A DNA stretch of 58,298 nucleotides from Glycomyces paridis (GTDB lineage: Bacteria; Actinomycetota; Actinomycetes; Mycobacteriales; Micromonosporaceae): assembly GCF_004912155.1 (NCBI RefSeq), contig NZ_STGX01000007.1, forward strand, positions 197,013 to 255,310, given 5' to 3'. The notes under the pieces were generated by a model. The model was not told where the DNA came from and made no database searches. It was given only the letters and a program-made list of their open reading frames with translations. The position numbers were made by a program, and so were the translations under genes. How positions within the stretch are numbered: the first letter of the stretch is position 1; each line of letters opens with the position of its first letter. Shown here in pieces: positions 9,824 through 18,738 of the stretch.

Positions 9824-10849
9824 ATGACCGGTCACGACCACGACCATCACCACCATCACGACCACGGGCATTCGCGCCACAGATGGGCCCATCGCCTCAG
9901 ACACGCGCTGGCGCCGCACTCGCACGACAGCGCCGACAAGGTCGACCGCGCGATGGAATCGAGCCGTGAAGGGCTGCGCGCGCTGTGGATCTCCCTCGTC
10001 CTGCTCGGGGCGACCGCACTCGCCCAGGCCGTAGTCGTGGCGTTCACCGGTTCCGTTGCGCTCCTGGGCGACACGCTGCACAACGTCGCCGACGCCCTGA
10101 CCGCCATCCCGCTCGGGATCGCGTTCCTCCTCGGCCGCCGCGCCGCCAACCGGCGGTACACGTACGGCTTCGGACGGGCCGAAGACCTCGCCGGGATCGT
10201 CATCGTGCTGTTCATCGCCGCCTCGGCCGTCGCCGCCGGGATCGCGGCGATCGACCGACTCCGCAACCCCGAGAACGTCGAGCACCTGTGGGCTGTGGCC
10301 GCCGCCGGGCTCATCGGCTTCGTGGGCAACGAACTGGTCGCCCGGTACCGCATCCGCGTCGGCAGGCGGATCGGCTCGGCCGCACTGGTCGCCGACGGCC
10401 TCCACGCCCGGACCGACGGGTTCACCTCCCTCGCGGTGCTCCTCGGCGCGGGCGGGGTCGCGCTCGGCTGGACCTGGGCGGACCCGGTGGTCGGCCTCGC
10501 CATCACCGCCATGATCGCGCTGGTACTCAAAGACGCCGCGCGCCAGATCTACCGGAGACTCATGGACGCCGTCGACCCCGACACCGTCGACCGGGCCGAA
10601 CAGGTCCTCGCCACCACCCCGGGCGTGACCGGCGTCGGCGCGCTGCGGCTGCGCTGGATCGGCCACCGGCTCCACGCCGAGACCGACATCCTCGTGGACG
10701 CGCGACTGAGCCTCATCGAAGCGCACACCATCGCGGTCGACGCCGAACACCGACTCATCCACGCGATCCCGCACCTCACCGGGGCGACCGTCCACACCGA
10801 CCCTGAGGCCGTCACCGACGCGCATCTGGTCCTCGCCCGCCACCGGTAA
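9824..10849 (+). CDS. Cation diffusion facilitator (zinc-type) transporter
   Basis: A 341-residue inner-membrane metal/H+ antiporter. A His/Asp-rich N-terminal tail (HDHDHHHHHDHGH, residues 4-16) is followed by six membrane segments (about 50-245). The two HxxxD metal sites of the family are present: DTLHNVAD in TM2 and DGLHARTD in TM5. A cytoplasmic ferredoxin-like domain follows. ATG at 9824 has GGAG 7 nt upstream; an earlier in-frame start would add a non-family extension. The MFS gene starts 3 nt after its stop, so the two are co-translated. Zn2+ is the likeliest substrate, inferred from family and His tail. Confidence 0.93.
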   Translation: MTGHDHDHHHHHDHGHSRHRWAHRLRHALAPHSHDSADKVDRAMESSREGLRALWISLVLLGATALAQAVVVAFTGSVALLGDTLHNVADALTAIPLGIAFLLGRRAANRRYTYGFGRAEDLAGIVIVLFIAASAVAAGIAAIDRLRNPENVEHLWAVAAAGLIGFVGNELVARYRIRVGRRIGSAALVADGLHARTDGFTSLAVLLGAGGVALGWTWADPVVGLAITAMIALVLKDAARQIYRRLMDAVDPDTVDRAEQVLATTPGVTGVGALRLRWIGHRLHAETDILVDARLSLIEAHTIAVDAEHRLIHAIPHLTGATVHTDPEAVTDAHLVLARHR

Positions 10850-10852
10850 CCC

Positions 10853-12070
10853 TTGAACCGCTCCTTCTGGAAGCTCTTCAGCGCCTCCGCCATCGCCACG
10901 TGCGCCGACGGCATCGTGAAGGTGTCACTGCCGCTGCTCGCCACCTCGCTGACCGACGACCCGGTGCTCATCTCCGGCCTCACCGCGTTCGCGTTCCTGC
11001 CGTGGCTGGTGTTCGGCCTGCCCGGCGGGGCGCTCGCCGACCGGCTCGACCGCAAGCGCGCCATGTCGACCGCCAACCTCACCCGGGCCGCCCTGCTCGG
11101 CGCGCTCGTACTGCTCGTCGTCCTCGGCGCGGAGAGCATCCTCGTCCTGTACGCGGCGGCGTTCGCGCTCGGCCTGTGCCAGGTCGTCTACGACTCCGCG
11201 GCGCGCGCCATCCTGCCCCAGATCGTCGACCGCCGCGGCCTCGACAAGGCCAACAGTTGGCTCACGGTCGAAGAGACCTTGGGCCAGAACTTCATCGGCC
11301 CGCCGGTCGGCGCGGCGCTCTTCGCCTGGCTCCGCGCCGTCCCGCTCGTCGGCGGCGCGATCGGCTTCGCTCTGGCCGCGATCCTCGTGCTTGCCGTCCC
11401 CGGCCGGTTCCGGGTCGAACGCGCCGAGCCGACGAGCCTGCGCGCCGACGTCCGCGAAGGCCTGCGCTGGCTGTGGCGACACCCGCTCATGCGCGAACTT
11501 ACGATCCTCAGTGGACTGATCGCCGCGTTCCTCTCGATGGCGACCTCCCTGAACGTCCTCTACGCGCTCGACACCCTGCGCCTCGACCCCTCGACCTACG
11601 GCGCGCTCTTCATCGCCCTGGGCCTCGGCGGCCTCACCGGCTCCGCGGCCACCGCACCCGTGACCGCCCGCCTCGGACGCCCCCGCGCCATCACCCTCGC
11701 CGCCGCGATCGCACCCCTCATGTGCCTCCTCCTCGGCGCCTTCCCGAACCTCTGGACCGCCGGCCTGTGTTTCTTCGGCATGGCCGCGGGCGTCACCATG
11801 TGGAACGTGCTGACCATGTCGCTGCGCCAAGCCCTCATCCCCACCGAACTCCTCGGCCGCGTCCTCGCCGCCAACCGCGTCGCCCTCTGGGGAGGCATCC
11901 CCCTCGGCGCCCTCACCGGCGGGGCCCTAGCTCAATTCACCAGCGTCCCAACAGCATTCATCGCCTCCGGCCTCGCCCAACTCGCCGTCGCAGTCCTGAT
12001 CCACCGTATGGTCGGCCGCCACCGCCAACGCATCACCGACACCTACCAACAGCCGAGGCCATCGCCCTAG
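10853..12070 (+). CDS. MFS transporter (EntS/MFS_3-like exporter)
   Basis: A 405-residue integral membrane protein with about 12 hydrophobic segments. The motif-A region GGALADRLDRKRAMS (about residues 59-73) and a second-half equivalent are visible. Start TTG at 10853 is 3 nt after the CDF stop, implying translational coupling. MFS_3 members export siderophores or drugs; the metal-transporter neighbour may point to metallophore efflux, but the substrate is unknown. The 3' end overlaps an opposite-strand small gene by 38 nt. Confidence 0.88.
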   Translation: MNRSFWKLFSASAIATCADGIVKVSLPLLATSLTDDPVLISGLTAFAFLPWLVFGLPGGALADRLDRKRAMSTANLTRAALLGALVLLVVLGAESILVLYAAAFALGLCQVVYDSAARAILPQIVDRRGLDKANSWLTVEETLGQNFIGPPVGAALFAWLRAVPLVGGAIGFALAAILVLAVPGRFRVERAEPTSLRADVREGLRWLWRHPLMRELTILSGLIAAFLSMATSLNVLYALDTLRLDPSTYGALFIALGLGGLTGSAATAPVTARLGRPRAITLAAAIAPLMCLLLGAFPNLWTAGLCFFGMAAGVTMWNVLTMSLRQALIPTELLGRVLAANRVALWGGIPLGALTGGALAQFTSVPTAFIASGLAQLAVAVLIHRMVGRHRQRITDTYQQPRPSP

Positions 12071-12314
12071 GTAAGTCGTCGGCGTGGTCCTCTTGGGGGC
12101 CGAGCCAGTAGAGGACGCCGTGCTCGAAGTCGTCGTTCGGGTAGGCTTCCACGATCTCCCAGCCCCGGTAGCCCTCGGGATCAGGCGGAGGATTCACGCC
12201 GAGCTCACGCGCGTATGCCGCAAGCCCTCGTGAGTCGAGGTCGTCATCGAAGCGTCGCCACAACTCGGCAAGGGTTTCGGGGGGAGCTTCGACGGGGCGG
12301 TCGTAGTCGATCAT
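12033..12314 (-). CDS. Candidate immunity protein for DddA-like deaminase
   Basis: A 93-residue acidic protein (MIDYDRPVEAPPETLAELWRRF...) whose ATG overlaps the toxin stop (ATGA, 12311-12314). Small size, acidity and tight coupling directly downstream of a deaminase toxin are what immunity genes look like. It does not obviously match the Imm1 family usually paired with SCP1.201-type deaminases. Function is inferred only from position. Confidence 0.65.
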   Translation of the reverse strand: MIDYDRPVEAPPETLAELWRRFDDDLDSRGLAAYARELGVNPPPDPEGYRGWEIVEAYPNDDFEHGVLYWLGPQEDHADDLPRAMASAVGRCR

Positions 12315-13126
12315 TCCTTGATTCCCTCTCCGGTCCCTGTGATCTTCTGACGGTACGGCACTCGCCCTTCTCGGACGACATGAACGTAGGCGACCGTGTC
12401 GCGCGGAATGACGTGCCGGAAGTTCTCGGCGCAGCCCTCCGGGTCAGGCAGTTCGGACTCACCCTGTCGCGATCCGCACAACGGCACGTTGAGGTAGAAC
12501 GCCGCGTCTTGCAGACGGTCCTTGCGGATCATCGCCGCCGCGTCGCCTTCGACGTGCCATGTGGTCTTCATGTCCTCCGACGACGCCCAGGGCTCGTGGA
12601 GTTCGGGGCGCTCTGGTGCCTCTCCCTTGCGGTGGGGCTTGAGCGGCTCGCGGTTGAGCTGCTCGCCGTCGGCGGTATAGACCAACGCACGCGCCGAGGT
12701 CCGGCCTTCGGCGTTCCGGGGGTACCCAACACGACGGATCTCCTGGACGGCCTCAGGATGCGAACGCCTTGGATTGAAATCGGCAAGACGGCGGGCGCGC
12801 CCGGTCGGCGCGGCTGACTGGGCCGGAGTTCCGGTACCAGTACTCAGTAAACCGCTCTGCCCGATCGCAACGACTTGGGCCTGTACCTCGCTGATGCGCT
12901 CGGCGAGCCTGGCCGCTTCAGCCATCAAACCTTCGATAGACCGAGCAGCGGCGCTCGCGCGATTCGCCGAGGCCTCCGCGCCGAGCGCCGCAATTCCCGC
13001 TTGCAGATCCTCCGTCTGCTGTTTGCTCACCGCAAGCTGTCCGGCGAGCCCCTCGGCCTCACTCCTGCTCACTCCGAGAGCGGCGGAAATGTCGTCCACT
13101 CTGGCCAAGGCAGGCCCCTTCCGCAT
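12311..13126 (-). CDS. SCP1.201/DddA-like cytidine deaminase toxin
   Basis: A 271-residue protein. The N-terminus (residues 10-95) is an alanine-rich coiled-coil stretch without signal peptide. A short linker follows, then a C-terminal deaminase domain (about 140-265). It contains the catalytic H-x-E as His191-Val-Glu193 (TWHVEGDAAAMIR, like HVEGQSALFMR of DddA). Zinc-ligand candidates are Cys217 and Cys232. The two cysteines are 15 apart; the family usually has a much tighter CxxC-like pair. Related enzymes deaminate cytosine in single- or double-stranded DNA of competitors. ATG at 13126 has a weak RBS; an in-frame GTG near 13099 is possible. Confidence 0.82.
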   Translation of the reverse strand: MRKGPALARVDDISAALGVSRSEAEGLAGQLAVSKQQTEDLQAGIAALGAEASANRASAAARSIEGLMAEAARLAERISEVQAQVVAIGQSGLLSTGTGTPAQSAAPTGRARRLADFNPRRSHPEAVQEIRRVGYPRNAEGRTSARALVYTADGEQLNREPLKPHRKGEAPERPELHEPWASSEDMKTTWHVEGDAAAMIRKDRLQDAAFYLNVPLCGSRQGESELPDPEGCAENFRHVIPRDTVAYVHVVREGRVPYRQKITGTGEGIKE

Positions 13127-13205
13127 CGGGCTGGACCGACCATGCTATCCAGCACCGACAACGAATTGTGGCCTGCGAAGCGCGCCCCTCAGCTCGCGTC
13201 GGCGC

Positions 13206-14429
13206 TCACTCCAGGGCCGGCTGGATCGTGCCGGTCACCTCGCCGAGGCCGATCGTGCCGCCTGAGGCGGCCGGGGCGGTGGCGGTGATCGTCACCGTGT
13301 CGCCGTCCTCAAGGAAGGTGCGCGGCGACCCCTCCCCCACTTCGACCGGTTCCTTACCGCCCCAGGTGAGTTCGATGAAGGAGCCGCGCTGGTCGGCGTC
13401 AGGGCCCGAGACGGTTCCTGAGGCGAAGAGGTCGCCGGTGCGCAGGGACGCGCCGTTCACCGTCATGTGGGCGAGCATCTGGGCGGGCGTCCAGTACATG
13501 CCCGCGAACGGGGGCCGGGCGACCTCGGTGCCGTTCCAGCGCACGGACATCGACAGGTCGAAGCCGTAGCGGTCGGTCTCACGCAGGTACGGCAGCGGCT
13601 CGGGGTCCTGCGCCGGGGCGGGGGCCTTCGCGGCGGCCAGCGCGTCCAGGGGGGTCACCCAGTGGCCGATGGAGGTCGCGAAGGACTTGCCGAGGAAGGG
13701 CCCGAGGGGCACGTACTCCCATGCCTGGATGTCGCGGGCGGACCAGTCGTTGACGAGGACGGCGCCGAAGACGTGCTCGGCGAAGTCGTCGGGCGAGACG
13801 CCGGTGCCCAGTTCGGTGCCGACGCCGACGACGAAGCCCACTTCGGCCTCGATGTCGAGGCGGGCGCTGGGGCCGAAGGCGATCGCGCCGTCGGGGGCCT
13901 TGCGCTGGCCGCGGGGGCGGACGATCGGCGTACCGGAGGGGACGACGGTGCCGGCGCGGCCGTGGTAGCCGACCGGGAGGTGCTTCCAGTTGGGCAGCAG
14001 GGGCTCCGAGTCGGGTCGGAAGAGGCGGCCGAGGTTGGTGGCGTGGTGTTCGGAGGCGTAGAAGTCCACATAGTCGGCGACTTGGAACGGGAGATGCATG
14101 CGGGCCTTGGCGACCGGGACGAGGAGGGTCTCGGACTGGTCGCGGTAGCGGGCGTCGCCGAGGAGTTCGGTGAGCTGGTGGCGCACGAGGCGCCACGCGG
14201 GCGGGCCCATCGCCATGAAGCCGCCGAGGCCCTGTTCGTGGAAGGCGGGGCGGATCCAGGGGAGGAAGAACTGGCCGGTGGCGAGGGCGCGCAGGTCGAG
14301 GATCTGGTCGCCGATGCGCACGCCCAGGCGCGGGGCGGGGTCCTTCGCGGTGGAGAAGGCGCCGTAGGGCAGGTGGTGGAGGCCGTAGGGCCCGGTGTCG
14401 GCGCCGTCGACCCAGCTGGTGGCGTTCAT
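13206..14429 (-). CDS. fahA: Fumarylacetoacetase
   Basis: Hydrolyses fumarylacetoacetate to fumarate and acetoacetate, the last step of tyrosine/homogentisate degradation. 407 residues, normal length. An N-terminal SH3-like FAH_N domain (residues 1-110) precedes the FAH catalytic domain. Visible signatures: DFYASEHHATN, DIEAEVGFVVG, VLVNDWSARDIQAWEYVPLGPF and GDLFASGTVSG. ATG at 14429 overlaps the upstream gene's stop (ATGA at 14426-14429), indicating one operon. Confidence 0.95.
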   Translation of the reverse strand: MNATSWVDGADTGPYGLHHLPYGAFSTAKDPAPRLGVRIGDQILDLRALATGQFFLPWIRPAFHEQGLGGFMAMGPPAWRLVRHQLTELLGDARYRDQSETLLVPVAKARMHLPFQVADYVDFYASEHHATNLGRLFRPDSEPLLPNWKHLPVGYHGRAGTVVPSGTPIVRPRGQRKAPDGAIAFGPSARLDIEAEVGFVVGVGTELGTGVSPDDFAEHVFGAVLVNDWSARDIQAWEYVPLGPFLGKSFATSIGHWVTPLDALAAAKAPAPAQDPEPLPYLRETDRYGFDLSMSVRWNGTEVARPPFAGMYWTPAQMLAHMTVNGASLRTGDLFASGTVSGPDADQRGSFIELTWGGKEPVEVGEGSPRTFLEDGDTVTITATAPAASGGTIGLGEVTGTIQPALE

Positions 14430-15220
14430 GCGCGGTCCCCTCTGCTCAGGAGGTCGAGTGTCTGGAGGTCGTGGAGGGGTTCGTCGATGCTGCACGAGCC
14501 GAAGCCGGTCCACAGGTCGCGGGTGCGGTGGAGGGCGCGGCGGGCGCGGGCGGCGAGGTCGGCGGCGTCGGTGGAGGCGAGGGCGGCGGTGAGGTCCTCG
14601 ACGGGGGCGTTCTGCTCGGCGTCGGCGGCGGCGACCAGGACGTTGAGGAAGCCGTGGTGGTGGAAGCCGGTGGCGGGGTCGGTGTGGCGGACGGCGTGGT
14701 GCAGGCCCGCGGTGAGTTTGAACTTGAGGCCGCGGCGGCGGCAGCCGGCCATCGCGGCGGCGAGGGTCGCGGGTTCGGGGAAGAACTCGGCGGCGAGGCC
14801 GCCGGTGCGGAACTTCGGGGTGAGGCCGGTGGGGCGGACGGCGTCGAGGGCCTCGTCCCCGAAGGGGATCTCGGCGAACACGGGCCGGCCCCAGGCGGGG
14901 GCGAGGGCCGCGAGGTGGTCGAGGGCGGCGCGGGACTCGTAGTGGGTGACGGTGACCTGCGGGTCGAGGGCGGCGACGGCGTCGGCGACCCGGTCGGGGT
15001 CGCCGTCGACGATGACGCCGACGCGCAGTTCGGCGCGGCCGGGCTCGAGGTCGGCGAGCCTGGACTGCGGGATGAGGAGGGGGCCGACCATGTCGGCGTA
15101 CCAGGACTGCCGGTACCCGCGGTGGGCGGGGACGGCGGTTTCGAGGGGCGCGTTTCCTGGTGGGAAGAGCGCCGCGTCGTCGATCAGGTCCCGCAGCATC
15201 GCGGGCATCGGTCCAACCAT
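14426..15220 (-). CDS. Conserved unknown protein in tyrosine-degradation operon
   Basis: A 264-residue cytoplasmic protein that I cannot place in a characterised family. Notable segments are LFPPGNAPLETAVPAHRGYR, a central beta/alpha-type region, and KFKLTAGLHHAVRHTD with a cluster of histidines near residue 175. It is co-translated with fahA and divergent from hmgA. The window shows no maleylacetoacetate isomerase, so a role in that missing step, or in repair of pathway intermediates, is conceivable but unproven. Confidence 0.75.
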   Translation of the reverse strand: MVGPMPAMLRDLIDDAALFPPGNAPLETAVPAHRGYRQSWYADMVGPLLIPQSRLADLEPGRAELRVGVIVDGDPDRVADAVAALDPQVTVTHYESRAALDHLAALAPAWGRPVFAEIPFGDEALDAVRPTGLTPKFRTGGLAAEFFPEPATLAAAMAGCRRRGLKFKLTAGLHHAVRHTDPATGFHHHGFLNVLVAAADAEQNAPVEDLTAALASTDAADLAARARRALHRTRDLWTGFGSCSIDEPLHDLQTLDLLSRGDRA

Positions 15221-15412
15221 GCCCAGAGCCTAGAGGTCGGAGGCGCCGGGGGTCCACCGGTCCGCGCAGCGGGTGCGCGAACAGGACCGGAAGGTGCGCG
15301 CGCGTGCGCGGACCGCTCGAATCCGGACGCCGGGGCGGCTATCCTCGGGGGCGTACCCACCGCTGCGGGGACCACACCCTCGGTCGCCGCGCGAACCGAC
15401 AAAGGAGTCGTC

Positions 15413-16597
15413 GTGCCGTTCTACCGTTCGGTCGGGCAGATCCCCGACAAGCGACACACGCAGTTCCGCCAGAGCGACGGGAGCCTGTACCACGAGGAGC
15501 TGATGGGCCAGGAGGGCTTCTCCTCGGACTCGTCGCTGCTCTACCACCGCTTCCGCCCTACCGCGATCAGCTCCGCGGCCGAGCACCGGCCCGAGCGGGC
15601 CGAGCCCGCCGCGAACCACCCGCTCAAGCCGCGCCACTTCCGCACCCACAAGCTCGACGCCTCGGGGGACGCGATCCTCGGCCGCGAGCACCTGCTGTCC
15701 AATGCGGACTGCCGGATCTCCTATTCGGTCGCCACCGAGCCGTCGCCGCTGTACCGCAACGCCATCGGCGACGAGTGCATCTACGTCGAGTCCGGTACGG
15801 CGCACGTCGAGACCTCGTTCGGCGCCATCGACATCGGCGAGGGCGACTATCTCGTCATGCCGATGTCCACCATCTACCGCGTGATCCCCACCGGCCCTGA
15901 ACCGTTGCGGACCTTGGTGATCGAGTCGACCGGCCACATCACTCCCGCCAAGCGCTACCTGTCGGTGCGCGGCCAGTTCCTGGAGCACTCGCCCTACTGC
16001 GAGCGCGACCTGCGCAGCCCGGCCGAGCCGCTCCTGGTCGACGGCGAGGACGTCGACGTGTACGTGCAGCACCGCGGCCGCGGCTCGGCGACACTGTGGA
16101 CGAAGTTCACCTACGCCCACCACCCGTTCGACGTGGCCGGCTGGGACGGCTGCCTCTACCCGTGGGTGTTCTCCATCCACGACTTCGAGCCGATCACCGG
16201 CCGCATCCACCAGCCCCCGCCCGCACACCAGGTCTTCCAGGGCCCCAACTTCGTCATCTGCAACTTCGTCCCCCGCAAGGTGGACTACCACCCTGACGCG
16301 ATCCCGGTGCCCTACAACCACCACAACGTCGACTCCGACGAGGTGATGTTCTACTGCGGCGGCAACTACGAGGCCCGCCGCGGCTCCGGCATCGAGCAGG
16401 GCTCCATCTCCCTGCACCCCTCCGGCTTCACCCACGGCCCGCAGCCCGGCGCCCCCGAACGCTCCATCGGCGCCGAGTACTTCGACGAGCTCGCCGTCAT
16501 GGTCGACACCTTCCGCCCCCTCGAACTCTGCCAACCCGCCCTCGACGTCGAGGACACCAACTACGCCTGGACCTGGAACCGCGACCCGGTCCTCTGA
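15413..16597 (+). CDS. hmgA: Homogentisate 1,2-dioxygenase
   Basis: Opens the aromatic ring of homogentisate to maleylacetoacetate using Fe(II). 394 residues, cupin-like core. The metal-ligand pattern is visible: NHHNVDSDEVMFY (His and Glu six apart) and LHPSGFTHGP. GTG at 15413 has AAGGAG 6 nt upstream. It is divergent from the fahA operon across a short intergenic region, so the two are probably co-regulated with hppD. Confidence 0.95.
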   Translation: MPFYRSVGQIPDKRHTQFRQSDGSLYHEELMGQEGFSSDSSLLYHRFRPTAISSAAEHRPERAEPAANHPLKPRHFRTHKLDASGDAILGREHLLSNADCRISYSVATEPSPLYRNAIGDECIYVESGTAHVETSFGAIDIGEGDYLVMPMSTIYRVIPTGPEPLRTLVIESTGHITPAKRYLSVRGQFLEHSPYCERDLRSPAEPLLVDGEDVDVYVQHRGRGSATLWTKFTYAHHPFDVAGWDGCLYPWVFSIHDFEPITGRIHQPPPAHQVFQGPNFVICNFVPRKVDYHPDAIPVPYNHHNVDSDEVMFYCGGNYEARRGSGIEQGSISLHPSGFTHGPQPGAPERSIGAEYFDELAVMVDTFRPLELCQPALDVEDTNYAWTWNRDPVL

Positions 16598-16671
16598 CCC
16601 GAACGCACCGCCCGCCGCCGGACCGCTCAGGCGGCGGGCTTTCGGGCACCGCCACCCGGTAACTTCGACGC

Positions 16672-17772
16672 GTGATCCGCAAGCGCACCTACCGCACCGT
16701 CGATGGCGTCCGCGTCGAAGGCACCTGGCTGAACGTCTTCGTGAAGAACCTCGACTACCACGCCACCGAACTGTTCGTCTTCGCCGACGGCGTCGTCCAA
16801 TGCTGGGAGCGCACCGACCTCGACGGGCTCGCCGCGATGCTCGCGAGCGGCAAGGTGACGCTGCGGCCCGCCGACGGCGCCCGCGGCAGCTACCACCTCA
16901 CCACGGGGTGGCGGTTCGAAGACGTCCACTCCTCGATCGACTCGGCCGCGTTCCTCGCCGAGGTCGCCGACCTCATCGAGGAGCTCAACGACCGGCCGAC
17001 CTCGGTCGAGCGCTGCCGGATCGCGATCGACCGGTACCTGGAAGGCCGGTCCGAAGAGGACCTCGCCGCGCTTCGGCAGGCGTACACGGCGATCCCGGAT
17101 CACAACCGCCGGTACGTGCTCGGCGACATGGACGCGAAGGACCGCCCACTCCGCACCCTCTGCGGCATCGACGGCGACCCCGACGAGCACGCCCTCGAAT
17201 GGGCGCACCGGTACTTCGAGGACAACCGCCCCTGGGCCGCCGCCGCGCAACCGAAGGCCCCGCGCCCCGTCGACGATCCCGAGACCCCGCCCACCGCCAT
17301 CGTGGAACTCAGACAGTCCTGGTACGCCGACCCCCAATCCGCTCCCCCGGTGCAGCGCCTGCACAACGGCTTCCCCTACGAGGTCACTGTGGATGGTAGG
17401 ACCTACCCGACGCTCGGCCACGCCTACTGGGCGCTCGCCGTCACCGACCCCTCCGAGCGCGACCTGATCGCCGCCTCCAACCCCAGGAGCGCCACCCCCG
17501 CCGCCGCGATCGTCGCGGCCTCCTCCTCCCGCGTCCCCGAGTGGCACCGCCTGCGCACCGCCGCCATGCTCCGCCTCCTGCGCCTCAAGGTCGACCAGCA
17601 CCCCGACCTCGCCGAAGTCCTGATCGCCACCGGCGACGCCCGCATCCGCTACAGCGGCCTCATCTCCCGATTCTGGATCGACAGCCCCGATCCCGGCGGC
17701 AACTGGATGGGCCGCCTCCTCGAACTCCTCCGCTCCGAACTCCTCCTGGCCCGGCACGAAACGCGAGCCTGA
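16672..17772 (+). CDS. NADAR-domain protein with N-terminal extension
   Basis: 366 residues, GTG start. Residues 1-130 form a domain shared with other actinobacterial NADAR proteins. Residues 224-360 match NADAR (YbiA-like), a fold shown in other members to remove ADP-ribose from guanosine in DNA. The hallmark E of the T-x-E-H motif is Gly249 here (YPTLGHAYWALA), and the usual following Lys is missing, so hydrolase activity is doubtful. No DarT-type ADP-ribosyltransferase lies nearby. It starts 74 nt after hmgA, across a short hairpin-prone spacer. Confidence 0.8.
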   Translation: MIRKRTYRTVDGVRVEGTWLNVFVKNLDYHATELFVFADGVVQCWERTDLDGLAAMLASGKVTLRPADGARGSYHLTTGWRFEDVHSSIDSAAFLAEVADLIEELNDRPTSVERCRIAIDRYLEGRSEEDLAALRQAYTAIPDHNRRYVLGDMDAKDRPLRTLCGIDGDPDEHALEWAHRYFEDNRPWAAAAQPKAPRPVDDPETPPTAIVELRQSWYADPQSAPPVQRLHNGFPYEVTVDGRTYPTLGHAYWALAVTDPSERDLIAASNPRSATPAAAIVAASSSRVPEWHRLRTAAMLRLLRLKVDQHPDLAEVLIATGDARIRYSGLISRFWIDSPDPGGNWMGRLLELLRSELLLARHETRA

Positions 17773-17812
17773 GCGTCCCGGGCATCGCCGCAGTCCGGAA
17801 CCGCCGCCCCGT

Positions 17813-18517
17813 TCACCACTTGACGCGTTCGATCTCCTCCACATTGGCCGAATGACGGTCCGGCCGCCAGACCACCAGCGAGACCTCGGTGCACTGGAAC
17901 GAACCGAACTCCACCTCCGCGCGCGAGTCGACGTACACGGCGACCTCCGGTTCGGGAACCGCCTCGCGCGGCACCAGCAGACTGATATGCGCGTTGTTCC
18001 GGACCCCGTCGCCGTCCCCTCCAGCGGGCCCGAGGTTCCCGAACGGTACGCGCGCGTCGCGCAGGCGCCGCCGCAGTTCGAGCAGGTCGGCATTCGGAAA
18101 GCCGCGCACGAAGATCCCGCCCGGCGCACCGCCGAGCCCCTTGAACCGAGCCCCGATCGGGCCGAGCCCTTCGGCGGCCCGCTTGAACTGGCCAAGGTAG
18201 TGGTCGATCTGCCGCTGCGGCACCCGGTCCTGGAATCCCTCGACGCTTCGCACGGTCGCGTGCAGGTCGCCCGGCGCGTAATTCAGATGCTTACCGCGGC
18301 AACGCGAGGCGATCGCCGCCGATTCAGCAGCGATCCGCTCCTTCAGGGCCCCTTCGATTCTGACCACGAAGCTGAGCCCGAACCGCGGATCACCGTCGCA
18401 CGGAACCGGGTCGGCCTGCATGGTGCCGCTGCGGAATGCGGCCGAACCCGCCGCCCAACGCTCCTCGTAATGGGCATGAAGCGCCGCGTAGTCCGGTTGG
18501 GCGATGTCGCGGGTCAT
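17813..18517 (-). CDS. 2H phosphoesterase / 2'-5' RNA ligase-like protein
   Basis: 234 residues with the two H-x-[ST] motifs of the 2H superfamily: His86-Ala-Thr88 (LHATVRS) and His177-Ile-Ser179 (AHISLLV). Members hydrolyse 2',3'-cyclic phosphates or ligate RNA ends. Start ATG 18517 has GGAGG 4 nt upstream; a longer frame adds an Arg/Cys-rich non-protein-like leader. It lies next to RNA-related genes (the Ro-like locus begins 220 bp away), but no operon link is visible. Confidence 0.75.
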   Translation of the reverse strand: MTRDIAQPDYAALHAHYEERWAAGSAAFRSGTMQADPVPCDGDPRFGLSFVVRIEGALKERIAAESAAIASRCRGKHLNYAPGDLHATVRSVEGFQDRVPQRQIDHYLGQFKRAAEGLGPIGARFKGLGGAPGGIFVRGFPNADLLELRRRLRDARVPFGNLGPAGGDGDGVRNNAHISLLVPREAVPEPEVAVYVDSRAEVEFGSFQCTEVSLVVWRPDRHSANVEEIERVKW

Positions 18518-18738
18518 GAAGCCTCCGAGCTGAGCAGGGCCGAGGCCGACGGTGCCACAACGGCACGCCGGCGCGGACGGGCAAGGGTACTGGAGGGCGC
18601 GCGGCCCAGACCTCCTCGTCGCCAGTGGCCGGCGGGAGCCGCGATCACGGCAGAGCGCCACCGGCCGAACCGGCGTTCGAAGCACGCAAGGGCGCGAACC
18701 TCCTCAGCGGGGCATCCGCCGAGAGGGCACTGTCGGGT

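Noticed and set aside
12033-12314. Assigning the 93-aa gene to the Imm1 family
   Set aside because: Position suits an immunity protein, but I see no Imm1 signature, so only the role is proposed.
13467-15233. Long plus-strand frames over fahA and its partner
   Set aside because: Mirror-frame artefacts of two overlapping, clearly recognisable minus-strand genes.
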